Below, in pieces: positions 9,412 through 20,586 of a DNA stretch of 64,000 nt. Positions within the stretch are counted from its first letter, which is position 1. Every line of letters begins with the position of its first letter. Origin of the DNA: Salegentibacter tibetensis (GTDB taxonomy: Bacteria > Bacteroidota > Bacteroidia > Flavobacteriales > Flavobacteriaceae); NCBI RefSeq assembly GCF_020164485.1, contig NZ_JAIQZA010000004.1, positions 1-64,000 of the forward strand. The letters are read 5' to 3'. The notes beneath the pieces were generated by a model that saw nothing but the letters and a program-made list of their open reading frames with translations, had not been told where the DNA came from and made no database searches. A program made the position numbers and the translations under genes.

Positions 9412-12400
9412 ATGAAAACGTTCTACTCAAACTCTGTATTGTTGGTGACAATTTTCTGGTCACTCTTATTCTCCGTAACAATTTCACCAGGTGTTTTTGC
9501 CCAAAGTTTTTCCCAGAATAATATCAACTTTAATGGCAAGGGCTCCGTTAATAACGTTACATCCATGTCATTTGGGCCAGATGGGCGACTTTATGTGACA
9601 GAATATGTGGGAATTATAAAGGTTTTTACCCTGGAAAGAAACGGTCCAGGGGATTACATTGTCACCCACATGGAGGAATTAAAAGAAATTCAGGCTATCC
9701 AGGATCACAATGATGACGGCAGTCTTTACTCCAGCACTATGCGTGAAACTATAGGTATAGTGGTAGTGGGAACCGCAACACAACCTATAGTTTATGTTTC
9801 CTCCAGTGATTTCCGTATTGGAGGCGGTGGAGGAGGAGGCAGTGGAGATGTGAACCTGGATACAAATTCCGGAATCATTACCCGTTTTAGCTGGAATGGA
9901 ACCAGTTGGGATGTGGTGGATATCGTAAGAGGTTTGCCTAGATCAGAAGAAAATCATGCAACCAATGGTTTGGATTTTGCTACTGTGAATGGAGAAGATT
10001 ACCTTATTGTTGCCCAGGGTGGAAACACTAATGCCGGCGCACCCTCCACTAATTTCGCATATCTCACGGAATATGCACTTTCTGCCGCTGTACTTTCCGT
10101 AAATCTTACCCAACTTGAGGCAATGCCTATACTTGATGACAATGGTAGAAAATATATTTACGACCTCCCTACCCTTGATGACCCTACCCGTTCCAATGTA
10201 AATGGAATTACAGATCCTGATGACCCTAATTATGATGGTATTGATATTAATGATCCATTTGGAGGAAACGACGGTTTAAATCAGGCAATTATAGTGCCGG
10301 GAGGCCCGGTACAAATCTTTTCCCCCGGTTATCGCAATACTTACGATTTAGTTGTTACCGAAAATGGAGCTGTGTACGTTACAGATAATGGTGCTAATGG
10401 AGGTTGGGGTGGATTCCCCGTTAATGAAGGTGGTGGAGATGCCAATAATGATTACGACCCTAACGAACCGGGTAGTACCACGGCCACAGCTGATGGTGAA
10501 ATAGTAAATAATAAAGATCACCTGACTATGGTAACTCCGGATATCCAGAATTATCAATTTGGAAGCTTCTATGGAGGTCATCCAACCCCGGTAAGGGCTA
10601 ATCCATTTGGTGCAGGTCTTTATACCAGTCCTGCTGCAACTGGGACTGAAGGCGCTATTTTTAGAACTCAAATCTACGATCCCGATGGATCAAGACCGGG
10701 CTCTACTACAGATCCTTCAGTAGGACTTCCTGCCAACTGGCCTCCTGTTCAGGTGGCCAATCCGGTGGAAGGGGATTATCGTGGCCCGGGAGACCCTAAT
10801 CCTGATGGCCCTGAGGATCAGCTGGTTACTATTTGGGGCACCAATACCAACGGAATTGCCGAATATACCGCTTCGAATTTTGAGGGTGCTATGAAAGGCA
10901 ATCTTATTGCAGGGGTGAATACGGGAGAATTGCGACGCGTAGAATTAAATCCTGACGGAACTTTGTTGCAACTAACCCCCTCTTTCGCTTCAGGGCTGGG
11001 AGGCAATGCGCTGGGGGTGGCATGTAACGGTGACAATGATCCTTTTCCAGGAACTATTTGGGTTGGCACATTGGATGGGGGATTAATTGTACTGGAACCT
11101 CAGGATTTTGTGACTTGTGTTGGACCGGATGATCCGGAATATGACCCTCTTGCAGATTATGATTATGATGGCTATACCAATCAGGATGAAGTAGATAATG
11201 GCACAGATCCCTGTAATGGAGGTTCTCAGCCAAATGATTTTGATAAAGCTGCAGGGGCACCGTTAATTTCAGACCTTAATGATCCAGATGATGATAGTGA
11301 TGGAATCCCGGATGCTGAAGATCCGTTTCAGTTAGGCGATCCTCTTACAACTGGAAGCGATGCCTTTTTACTTCCTGTGGTAAACGAACTTTTTTCCAGT
11401 AATCCTGATTTAAAAGGATATATGGGGTTGGGGATGACCGGATTAATGAATAATGCTGATCCTAATCCCAACTGGTTAAACTGGCTGGACCGCCGTGATG
11501 ACCCTAACGACCCCAATCCCAATGATATTCTTGGAGGTGCAATTGGCGCTATGACCATGCAAATGACTTCGGGCACCGCTCTTGGGATCAGTAATAATCA
11601 GGAAAAAGGTTTTCAATATGGAGTACAGGTAGATCAATCTACAGGTGTTTTTACCGTAACAGGCGGCCTGTTTAATTTCGATGCTCCCTTGCAATTATAT
11701 GGGCATCCCGATGCACCAAACGGGGAGTTAGGAATATTTATTGGAACTGGTTTTCAGGACAATTATATAAAATATGTTCTTACTAAAAACGGGCTGACTA
11801 TCCAGCAGGAATTAAATGATGTTCCTCTGCAACCTTTACAAGTCGCGATTCCTATAGAGGGCCGCCCACAGTCTGGAGCTGCACTCTTTTTTGTGATAGA
11901 TCCTGCCTCGGGTAATATAGACTTCGAATATGCATTTGACACCGGTCCCCGTATTTTAGCAGGTTCCATGATAGCTCAGGGAGCTATACTTGAAGCTATA
12001 CAAATGGCAGGGAAGGATTTGGCGGTTGGTTTAATAGGAACTTCCAATGCCTCCGGGGTAGAAATAGAGGGAACCTGGGATTATCTTAATGTAACGGGAA
12101 AAAAACCCTATATTGTTAAATTTATTGAAGATATAGAAGCTTATGTAGGAACTACGGGTACAGAAATAGATCTTCATCAGTATTTTGGGGATGACGAGGG
12201 TGTCGAAAATCTGTCATATTCGATTATAGAGAATATTGATCCTTCAATTGGTGCCAGTATATCAGGTAGTATCCTTAGCCTTGTCTATCCTTCTTCCGCT
12301 GCCCAAACCCAGATTACGATAAGAGCAACGGATACGCATGCCAATTATATTGATCAGAATTTTACAGTGACTGTTCTTGATCAAATGTCGGTTCTCTACC

Positions 12401-15400
12401 GGGTGAATGCGGGCGGAGTGGCGACAGCTGCTATAGATGGTGAACTGGATTGGGGAGGAGATACCTCCGGTGCCAACTCTCCTTATCTTTCTGTTGCCGG
12501 GAGCAATAGTACCGCCTCCTTCGGGATGACGGGTTATACTTCTGAGGTAGACCAGAATACCACTCCTGTAAGCATATTTGATACTGAGCGGTATGACGGT
12601 AATTCGGGTGCTCCTAATTTGACCTATACCTTCCCTGTTTCTGAGCCAGGGAATTATGAGGTTCGTTTGTACATGGGCAATGGTTATTCGGGTACATCAG
12701 AGCCAGGCACACGTATTTTTGATGTTGCCATAGAAGGGGTGATATATTCGGGATTGAACGATCTTGATCTTTCGGGTACTTTCGGTCATCAGATAGGGGC
12801 GGTAGTGACCCAGACCGTAGAGGTAATTGATGGCGCAATAGATATTGTTTTTCTTCATGGCAGCATAGAAAATCCATTGGTAAATGGAATAGAGATTCTT
12901 GGATCTGCTGCGATAGATACTCCCATTGAAGTAGCCTCTATAGCAGATCAGACAAATTTTGAAAATGATATTCTTGACGGTAGCCTTGTGGTATCTGCCA
13001 GTGGTGGGGATGGGAATTTATCATACGCTATGTCAGGGCAACCTGCCGGTGTGACTATTGAACCTACAAACGGACAAATTGGAGGTGTTTTGGATGCAGG
13101 ATCTGCAGTAGGTAGTCCGTATACCGTGATTGTTACAGTAGATGACAGCGATGCGGAAACCAGTGATGCGGTCACTACCAGCTTCACCTGGACAGTTTAT
13201 TCGGGAGATCCTATTGTTGTACAAGAGCTTCCTGATTTGGAAAGGATCATCGTAGCAGCAAATGAAGATATTAATTTAAATACTTATTTCGATGATAATA
13301 ATGGGGTGGAGAATTTAGTTTATACAGTAACAGGAAATACCGATCCGGCTATTTCAGCGGTTATTTCGGCTAATATACTAACCCTGAGTTATCCTGATTC
13401 TCCAGCAGTTTCAGAAATCACTATTCGTGCTACAGACGCGGATGCTAATTTTGTGGAACAGAGTTTTATGGTAAGCCTTAGCGAAGCTGTTCTTGTTTTG
13501 TACCGGGTAAACAGTGGAGGCTCTGCTATAGCTGCTATAGATGGTGAACTGGATTGGGGAGGAGATACCTCCGGTGCCAACTCTCCTTATCTTTCTGTTG
13601 CCGGGAGCAATAATACCGCCTCCTTCGGGATGACGGGTTATACTTCTGAAGTTGACCAAAATACGACTCCCGTTAGCATATTTGACACTGAGCGATATGA
13701 TGATAAATCGGGTGCTCCTAATATGACCTATACCTTCCCTGTTTCTGAGCCAGGGAATTATGAGGTTCGTTTGTACATGGGCAATGGTTATTCGGGTACA
13801 TCAGAGCCAGGCACACGTATTTTTGATGTTGCCATAGAAGGGGTGATATATTCGGGATTGAACGATCTTGATCTTTCGGGTACTTTCGGTCATCAGATAG
13901 GGGCGGTAGTGACCCAGACCGTAGAGGTAATTGATGGCGCAATAGATATTGTTTTTCTTCATGGCAGCATAGAAAATCCATTGGTAAATGGAATAGAGAT
14001 TCTTGGATCTGCTGCGATAGATACTCCCATTGAAGTAGCCTCTATAGCAGATCAGACAAATTATGAGAGTGATGTACTTGACGGCAGCCTTGTGGTATCT
14101 GCCAGCGGCGGCGATGGATCTTTGGTGTATTCAATGACCGGGGCACCGGCCGGGGTTAGCATTGATCCTGCAACCGGGGTGATAAGTGGAACCATAGATG
14201 CAGGAGCCTCCTTAAATAGTCCTTATGCAGTAACGGTTAGTGTAGATGATAGTGATGAGGATACCACAGATGCTGTGAGCACCGGGTTTACCTGGACAAT
14301 TCTTTCTGGAGACCCCGTAATTACCGCAGTACTGCCCGACCTGGAACGCTTTACCAGTGATCCTGATGATATAATCGATTTAAACCTTCACTTTGATGAC
14401 AACGATGGGGTAGAGAATTTAGTTTATACTGTAAAAGGAAATACCGATCCTGCTATCTCGGCGGTTATCTCGGCTAATTTACTTACCCTGAGTTATCCTA
14501 ATTCACCAGCCATTGCAGAGATCACTATTCGCGCCACAGATACCCATTCAAATTTTGTGGAGCAAAGCTTTACTGTAACAGTTTCGGAAGAGACTTCGCA
14601 AACCCCCATTGAAGTAGCACCTATTGCCGATCAGACAAATTATGAGCATGATATACTCGACGGCAGCCTAATGGTATCTGCTACCGGAGGCGATGGAGCT
14701 TTGGTGTATTCGATGACCGGGGCACCAGCCGGGGTGGGCATTGATCCTGCAACCGGGGTGATAAGTGGAACCATAGATGCAGGAGCCTCCTTAAATAGTC
14801 CTTATGCGGTAACGGTTACTGTAGATGATAGTGATGAGGATACCACAGATGCTGTGAGCACCGGGTTTACCTGGACAATTCTTTCTGGAGACCCCGTAAT
14901 TACCGCAGTACTGCCCGACTTGGAACGCTTTACCGGAGATCTCGATGAGAACATCGATTTGAACCTTCACTTTGATGACAACGATGGGGTAGAGAATTTG
15001 GTTTATACTGTAACAGGAAATACCGATCCTTCCATTGGAGCTGTTATTACCGGTAACTGGTTGACGCTAAGTTACCCTGCAGATCCTGCAATAGCTGATA
15101 TTACCATCAGGGCCACAGATGCTTATGATAATTTCGTGGAACAGATATTTACAGTAAATGTTATAGAAGTTGCCTATCAGGGATGTACAGCTGAATTTTG
15201 GGCGGGAACTTCCAATTGGTGCAGTACTTACAAACCTACAGATAGCTTCTTTACAGTCTTTGGAATAACTAACAAACGAGGTTTAGGTGGAAAAACCGGT
15301 ACTTTAACTCTTCAGGAAGCATTGCAAAGCAGAGGAAGTGGGTACAATAAGCTAGCCAAACAAGGTACTGCTGCCTTGCTAAATGCTTGTTCCATCTCCG

Positions 15401-15894
15401 TTAATTATCAATATCCGGAAGCACAGATAAAGGCTGAGGTGCAGGATGCATTTAATAACACCTCTTATAATAACTCCTATGCAAACCAGTTAAGCCGTGT
15501 TTACGAAACTGCCAACAATGCAGGATGTCCTTCAGAAGAAATATCTTTAATGGCCTCAAAATCTTATGAAACTATAGATAAAGAGGCTGAGCCGTCACTT
15601 TACGAGGAGGAACCGGCAGTGGAAGAGTCCATAAGCATTAAATTGTATCCTAACCCTGCAAACGCAGAGGTTTATTTTCAGGCTTCCCATTCTTCTGTAA
15701 AAATCAATGCTGTGGCTTTGTACGATTATAATGGAAGGTATATAAGAATCTTCACTACCGGCCAAGACCTTACCTATGAGGGTAAAGAGAGATATATGTT
15801 TAACATTTCAGGAATGCCTAACGGTGTATATATCCTAAAAGTCTCTACGGAGAGTTCTAGAGTATTCACTTTCAGGTTTATCAAAAAGGATTAA
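9412..15894 (+). CDS. Giant multidomain T9SS-secreted protein with malectin-like repeats
   Basis: This 2160-residue secreted protein has a signal peptide at about 1-30. Residues about 38-560 look like a beta-propeller of the glucose/sorbosone-dehydrogenase type (FGPDGRLYVTEY, LVVTENGAVYVTDN). A DxDxDG-rich, calcium-binding TSP3/dockerin-like stretch (about 572-640) and a probable concanavalin-like beta domain (about 650-895) follow. Cadherin-like modules then alternate with two malectin-like carbohydrate-binding domains (about 993-1166 and 1361-1535) and three putative-Ig modules (IADQTN...). A Cys-rich GCTAEFW domain starts near 1923. The last 85 residues are a T9SS type A sorting domain (YPNPA, then NGVYILKV), which implies surface anchoring or release. 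Its place between wzc and a methyltransferase suggests that it binds or organises the exported polysaccharide. The enzymatic activity of the propeller is unproven. Confidence 0.85.
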   Translation: MKTFYSNSVLLVTIFWSLLFSVTISPGVFAQSFSQNNINFNGKGSVNNVTSMSFGPDGRLYVTEYVGIIKVFTLERNGPGDYIVTHMEELKEIQAIQDHNDDGSLYSSTMRETIGIVVVGTATQPIVYVSSSDFRIGGGGGGGSGDVNLDTNSGIITRFSWNGTSWDVVDIVRGLPRSEENHATNGLDFATVNGEDYLIVAQGGNTNAGAPSTNFAYLTEYALSAAVLSVNLTQLEAMPILDDNGRKYIYDLPTLDDPTRSNVNGITDPDDPNYDGIDINDPFGGNDGLNQAIIVPGGPVQIFSPGYRNTYDLVVTENGAVYVTDNGANGGWGGFPVNEGGGDANNDYDPNEPGSTTATADGEIVNNKDHLTMVTPDIQNYQFGSFYGGHPTPVRANPFGAGLYTSPAATGTEGAIFRTQIYDPDGSRPGSTTDPSVGLPANWPPVQVANPVEGDYRGPGDPNPDGPEDQLVTIWGTNTNGIAEYTASNFEGAMKGNLIAGVNTGELRRVELNPDGTLLQLTPSFASGLGGNALGVACNGDNDPFPGTIWVGTLDGGLIVLEPQDFVTCVGPDDPEYDPLADYDYDGYTNQDEVDNGTDPCNGGSQPNDFDKAAGAPLISDLNDPDDDSDGIPDAEDPFQLGDPLTTGSDAFLLPVVNELFSSNPDLKGYMGLGMTGLMNNADPNPNWLNWLDRRDDPNDPNPNDILGGAIGAMTMQMTSGTALGISNNQEKGFQYGVQVDQSTGVFTVTGGLFNFDAPLQLYGHPDAPNGELGIFIGTGFQDNYIKYVLTKNGLTIQQELNDVPLQPLQVAIPIEGRPQSGAALFFVIDPASGNIDFEYAFDTGPRILAGSMIAQGAILEAIQMAGKDLAVGLIGTSNASGVEIEGTWDYLNVTGKKPYIVKFIEDIEAYVGTTGTEIDLHQYFGDDEGVENLSYSIIENIDPSIGASISGSILSLVYPSSAAQTQITIRATDTHANYIDQNFTVTVLDQMSVLYRVNAGGVATAAIDGELDWGGDTSGANSPYLSVAGSNSTASFGMTGYTSEVDQNTTPVSIFDTERYDGNSGAPNLTYTFPVSEPGNYEVRLYMGNGYSGTSEPGTRIFDVAIEGVIYSGLNDLDLSGTFGHQIGAVVTQTVEVIDGAIDIVFLHGSIENPLVNGIEILGSAAIDTPIEVASIADQTNFENDILDGSLVVSASGGDGNLSYAMSGQPAGVTIEPTNGQIGGVLDAGSAVGSPYTVIVTVDDSDAETSDAVTTSFTWTVYSGDPIVVQELPDLERIIVAANEDINLNTYFDDNNGVENLVYTVTGNTDPAISAVISANILTLSYPDSPAVSEITIRATDADANFVEQSFMVSLSEAVLVLYRVNSGGSAIAAIDGELDWGGDTSGANSPYLSVAGSNNTASFGMTGYTSEVDQNTTPVSIFDTERYDDKSGAPNMTYTFPVSEPGNYEVRLYMGNGYSGTSEPGTRIFDVAIEGVIYSGLNDLDLSGTFGHQIGAVVTQTVEVIDGAIDIVFLHGSIENPLVNGIEILGSAAIDTPIEVASIADQTNYESDVLDGSLVVSASGGDGSLVYSMTGAPAGVSIDPATGVISGTIDAGASLNSPYAVTVSVDDSDEDTTDAVSTGFTWTILSGDPVITAVLPDLERFTSDPDDIIDLNLHFDDNDGVENLVYTVKGNTDPAISAVISANLLTLSYPNSPAIAEITIRATDTHSNFVEQSFTVTVSEETSQTPIEVAPIADQTNYEHDILDGSLMVSATGGDGALVYSMTGAPAGVGIDPATGVISGTIDAGASLNSPYAVTVTVDDSDEDTTDAVSTGFTWTILSGDPVITAVLPDLERFTGDLDENIDLNLHFDDNDGVENLVYTVTGNTDPSIGAVITGNWLTLSYPADPAIADITIRATDAYDNFVEQIFTVNVIEVAYQGCTAEFWAGTSNWCSTYKPTDSFFTVFGITNKRGLGGKTGTLTLQEALQSRGSGYNKLAKQGTAALLNACSISVNYQYPEAQIKAEVQDAFNNTSYNNSYANQLSRVYETANNAGCPSEEISLMASKSYETIDKEAEPSLYEEEPAVEESISIKLYPNPANAEVYFQASHSSVKINAVALYDYNGRYIRIFTTGQDLTYEGKERYMFNISGMPNGVYILKVSTESSRVFTFRFIKKD
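12390..14060 (+). repeat. In-gene tandem duplication, 1104-base period
   Basis: The coding sequence of the first malectin-like plus Ig-like unit (from 12390) recurs at a constant offset of 1104 bases (368 codons). By eye, 12621-12957 and 13725-14061 are identical over about 337 bases, whereas the flanking parts of the same repeat differ at many third positions. Such patchy identity suggests recent duplication or gene conversion within one gene. Confidence 0.8.
14035..15165 (+). repeat. In-gene tandem Ig/cadherin-like repeat, 579-base period
   Basis: A shorter unit (193 codons; Ig-like plus cadherin-like module without malectin) is repeated at an offset of 579 bases. For example, CAACCGGGGT occurs at 14171 and again at 14750. 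Long identical tracts are visible at about 14166-14230 against 14745-14809. Confidence 0.75.
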
Positions 15895-16006
15895 TGTTCA
15901 TCTCATTGACAGGATATAAAGGCTGGTTTTTTTAAAAATTAAACTTCACCTTTTCATTTAAAAGTTTATCCATTTAAAGATAAATCAACCAATAAAATTT
16001 AAAGAA

Positions 16007-16894
16007 ATGAAATCACAAATTAGTTCTTATTTAAAGAAAGATGCTAACCCTAGATATCATGAGGATTATCTGGAGTTTGACCTGGCGAAAAACGCATCTG
16101 AAGGTTTAGCAGCAAATGCTTATTATTTTAATAATTCTGAATGGGCAGAGGAATACTTAACTTACTGTCATAGGGATGTCCATTTTAAAAGTCGTTGGAA
16201 AAAAGCTCTTGGAGATTATTCTGATAAAATTGTTGTGGATTTAGGCTGCGGTCCCGGAAATGTTTTTGCCAATTTTTCTGAAAAGCCTAAACTTTTAATT
16301 GGAGTAGACGTGGCAAAAAAGTCATTGGAATTTGCGAAAAAAGCCGGATATCTTCCTGTTCTTGCAGATGCATCTGATCTTCCCTTTAAAAATGGATTTG
16401 CAGATATAGTTATTTTAAACGCTGCTTTGCATCATTGTGATGATATGCCTGCTGTTCTTTCAGAAGCTGCCCGTATTTTAAAACCAGGGGGAACTATAAT
16501 TACCGATCACGATCCTCAAAAATCTGCATGGAATTATAAGGGATTGGCTTTATTACTATGGAAAAGCAGAACCCTTATTTACAGATTTACCGGCCATGGA
16601 TTTCATAAGGAGAAGGGACAACAATATTGGGCTCTTAAAGGTGAAATCCATCATAAACCTGGACTCGGGGTTTCAAAAGAACTTTTTGAAAACAGCCTTA
16701 AACCACTTGGTTTTGATGTGAAAACATATCCTCATAACCATACAAAAGGGGTCGAGATTTTTAACGGAAATTTGGGTAAAGCAGATTTTAAATATAGAAT
16801 AGGCAACTTGCTTTCCGGGAGGAATCCGAATTCCAAATCCAGTGCGTTAACTTTAATGTGTGTAGCTAAAAAGGATCTAGAATTTGCAAACTAG
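16007..16894 (+). CDS. Class I SAM-dependent methyltransferase
   Basis: This 295-residue cytoplasmic protein has a Methyltransf_11-type core. Motif I is VVDLGCGPGN (about 75-84), the acidic residue after strand 2 is in GVDVAK, the motif II region is ADIVILNAALHH, and motif III is ILKPGGTII. About 115 C-terminal residues carry extra helices, and the substrate cannot be read from them. It follows the giant secreted-protein gene by 112 bases and precedes a strong terminator, so it is probably the last gene of the exopolysaccharide block. Methylation of a sugar or lipid carrier is plausible but inferred from position only. Confidence 0.85.
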   Translation: MKSQISSYLKKDANPRYHEDYLEFDLAKNASEGLAANAYYFNNSEWAEEYLTYCHRDVHFKSRWKKALGDYSDKIVVDLGCGPGNVFANFSEKPKLLIGVDVAKKSLEFAKKAGYLPVLADASDLPFKNGFADIVILNAALHHCDDMPAVLSEAARILKPGGTIITDHDPQKSAWNYKGLALLLWKSRTLIYRFTGHGFHKEKGQQYWALKGEIHHKPGLGVSKELFENSLKPLGFDVKTYPHNHTKGVEIFNGNLGKADFKYRIGNLLSGRNPNSKSSALTLMCVAKKDLEFAN

Positions 16895-16922
16895 TAGAAT
16901 TAGCTAAGTATTACCACAATAC

Positions 16923-16959
16923 AAAAAATCCCGCACATTTTTTTTCGCGGGATTTTTTT
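16923..16959 (+). terminator. Rho-independent terminator
   Basis: AAAAAATCCCGC (16923-16934) and GCGGGATTTTTT (16947-16958) form a perfect 12-bp inverted repeat with a 12-base loop and a T-run, 29 bases after the methyltransferase stop. The symmetric A/T ends would let it work in both directions. Confidence 0.9.
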
Positions 16960-16960
16960 A

Positions 16961-17116
16961 TTGGGTTTTCACACATTTCACGAACAAGTTACTCCAGGGC
17001 ATTTACTGGAATTGTTACAACAGGCGGAGAAAGCAGAATTTAAAGGGGTGCTTTCATCAGCCCATTTTTACCCCTGGAGTTATAAGTGGGTAATCACAGA
17101 GTACACAGATGTTTAA
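16961..17116 (+). pseudogene. N-terminal relic of a luciferase-like flavin oxidoreductase
   Basis: The frame 16961-17116 reads GFHTFHEQVTPGHLLELL and then AEKAEFKGVLSSAHFYPWS before ending in an unrelated tail and TAA. The pattern GFHxxHEQ, then an amphipathic helix, then SSxHFxPWS, is the N-terminus of LLM-class F420/flavin-type oxidoreductases (the TIGR03885 type as I recall it). Only about 45 of some 320 residues remain, and there is no start codon beyond a TTG. It is a deletion remnant beside a repeat element. The family is assigned from motif memory. Confidence 0.55.
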
Positions 17117-17227
17117 AGTTTCTATAATGTAATTTGGAAAAAAGTTATTTGCGGATGAAAGTAGCTGGATAGCAAAATATTTTAGAAAACACACTAACTT
17201 TTATACAATTTTCGTATTTGAAAACAG

Positions 17228-17374
17228 AAAGAGGCTGTCTAAAAAGTCTAATTCGTCAAGCTGTCCCGAAAGCTTTCGCGATTGTTTCAGCTTCTAGCAT
17301 GATTTGATAATCAATATCTTAGATTCTGAAACAATCAGAATGACGATTGAAAAAAATTTTGAGACAGCCTCTTT
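17228..17374. mobile_element. MITE-like element with 13-bp terminal inverted repeats
   Basis: AAAGAGGCTGTCT (17228-17240) and AGACAGCCTCTTT (17362-17374) are perfect 13-bp inverted repeats enclosing 121 bases with no coding capacity. An internal part (CTGAAACAATC...) is also partly self-complementary with GATTGTTTCAG at about 17280-17291. The ends resemble terminal repeats of insertion sequences, so this may be a non-autonomous derivative. It sits between convergent genes and could also act as a terminator for katG. Confidence 0.6.
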
Positions 17375-17399
17375 AATAACTGGAATTCTTTAATTTACT

Positions 17400-19670
<2,271 letters not shown>

Positions 19671-19737
19671 TTAAAGATTAACAGCTTAAAAATACTATAA
19701 TTTTTACTTATAGGTTTTCAATTTTTATACTAAATAA

Positions 19738-19763
19738 CTATAGTGATTAGGCAAAAACTATAG
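19738..19763. promoter_or_regulatory. Paired CTATAG palindromes in the katG/PIG-L intergenic region
   Basis: CTATAG occurs at 19738-19743 and 19758-19763, within ACTATAG in both cases, 20 bases apart (about two helical turns), 80-105 bases upstream of the katG start. Two 6-bp palindromes on one face of the helix are compatible with a dimeric regulator. The spacing does not fit the OxyR consensus. Function is inferred from placement only. Confidence 0.3.
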
Positions 19764-19918
19764 CGCAAAAAATACCGCATTATCATAGTCCCTAAAAATG
19801 TGATTTGTATGGGTTTTTAAGTACGCATTATTAATCAATAATAAATTAACTTTAGGTGACTCCGAAGAAGTAAGGAATAATGTTCAGAAATTTTTTAAAT
19901 CATACTTAAAATTTTCAA

Positions 19919-20560
19919 TTGGGGATTAAAAATAATTTATCTGATAAAAACGCAGTAGTTATCGTAGCGCATCCGGATGATGAAACTTTATGGTGCGGCG
20001 GTACTATTCTAACACATCCTACTTTCAACTGGTTCGTGATTTCTCTTTGTCGGGGTGATGATATGGAAAGAGCTTCAAGATTTTACAAATCCCTCAAAAT
20101 TTTAAAAGCTAAGGGAACAATGGGCGAACTTGATGACGGTCCTGAACAAATCCCGTTAGATAAAGAAGAAGCTAAGAATGCAGTATTAAGTTTACTACCC
20201 AACCAGCATTTTGATCTGATTATTACGCATAATCCTTCTGGAGAATATACCCGGCATCTTCGGCATGAAGAAGTTAGCAGGGCTGTAATTGAGTTATGGT
20301 ATCAAAAAAAAGTATCGGGCAAAGAGCTTTGGACCTTTGCCTACGAAGACGGGAATAAAAAATATTTTCCCAGAGCTGAAAAAAGAGCGTTCCAATACCC
20401 CCTGTCTGAAAATATTTGGAAACAAAAATATGCGCTTATCACTGAAACCTATGGATTCTCACCCGGAGGTTTTGAAGCTGAAACAACACCAAAAATTGAA
20501 GCTTTCTGGAAATTTTTTGATCCAGGGGAGGCTTATAAATGGTTAGAACAAGCTGGTTAG
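19919..20560 (+). CDS. PIG-L family N-acetylglucosaminyl-type deacetylase
   Basis: This 213-residue zinc-dependent deacetylase is of the PIG-L/LmbE family. The metal-binding motif AHPDDE is at 17-22, and the second histidine region is TRHLRHEEV (about 104-112), both intact. Family members remove acetyl groups from GlcNAc-type glycosides and related amides. The start is a TTG at 19919. An ATG 39 bases upstream in the same frame is cut off by a stop, so no better start exists. The last 22 bases overlap an extended reading of the next gene, and the true ATG of that gene lies 26 bases after the stop. It leads the second glycan locus, so its substrate is probably a glycan intermediate. Confidence 0.85.
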   Translation: MGIKNNLSDKNAVVIVAHPDDETLWCGGTILTHPTFNWFVISLCRGDDMERASRFYKSLKILKAKGTMGELDDGPEQIPLDKEEAKNAVLSLLPNQHFDLIITHNPSGEYTRHLRHEEVSRAVIELWYQKKVSGKELWTFAYEDGNKKYFPRAEKRAFQYPLSENIWKQKYALITETYGFSPGGFEAETTPKIEAFWKFFDPGEAYKWLEQAG

Positions 20561-20586
20561 TACAGCGAAACTATAATAAAGGAAAA

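Noticed and set aside
12614-13981. Repeated 87-codon minus-strand genes
   Set aside because: They are antisense shadows of the duplicated malectin-coding segments and are identical only because the sense sequence is.
19690-19765. OxyR operator upstream of katG
   Set aside because: ATAG and CTAT elements are present, but the required 7-base spacing between successive half-sites is not.
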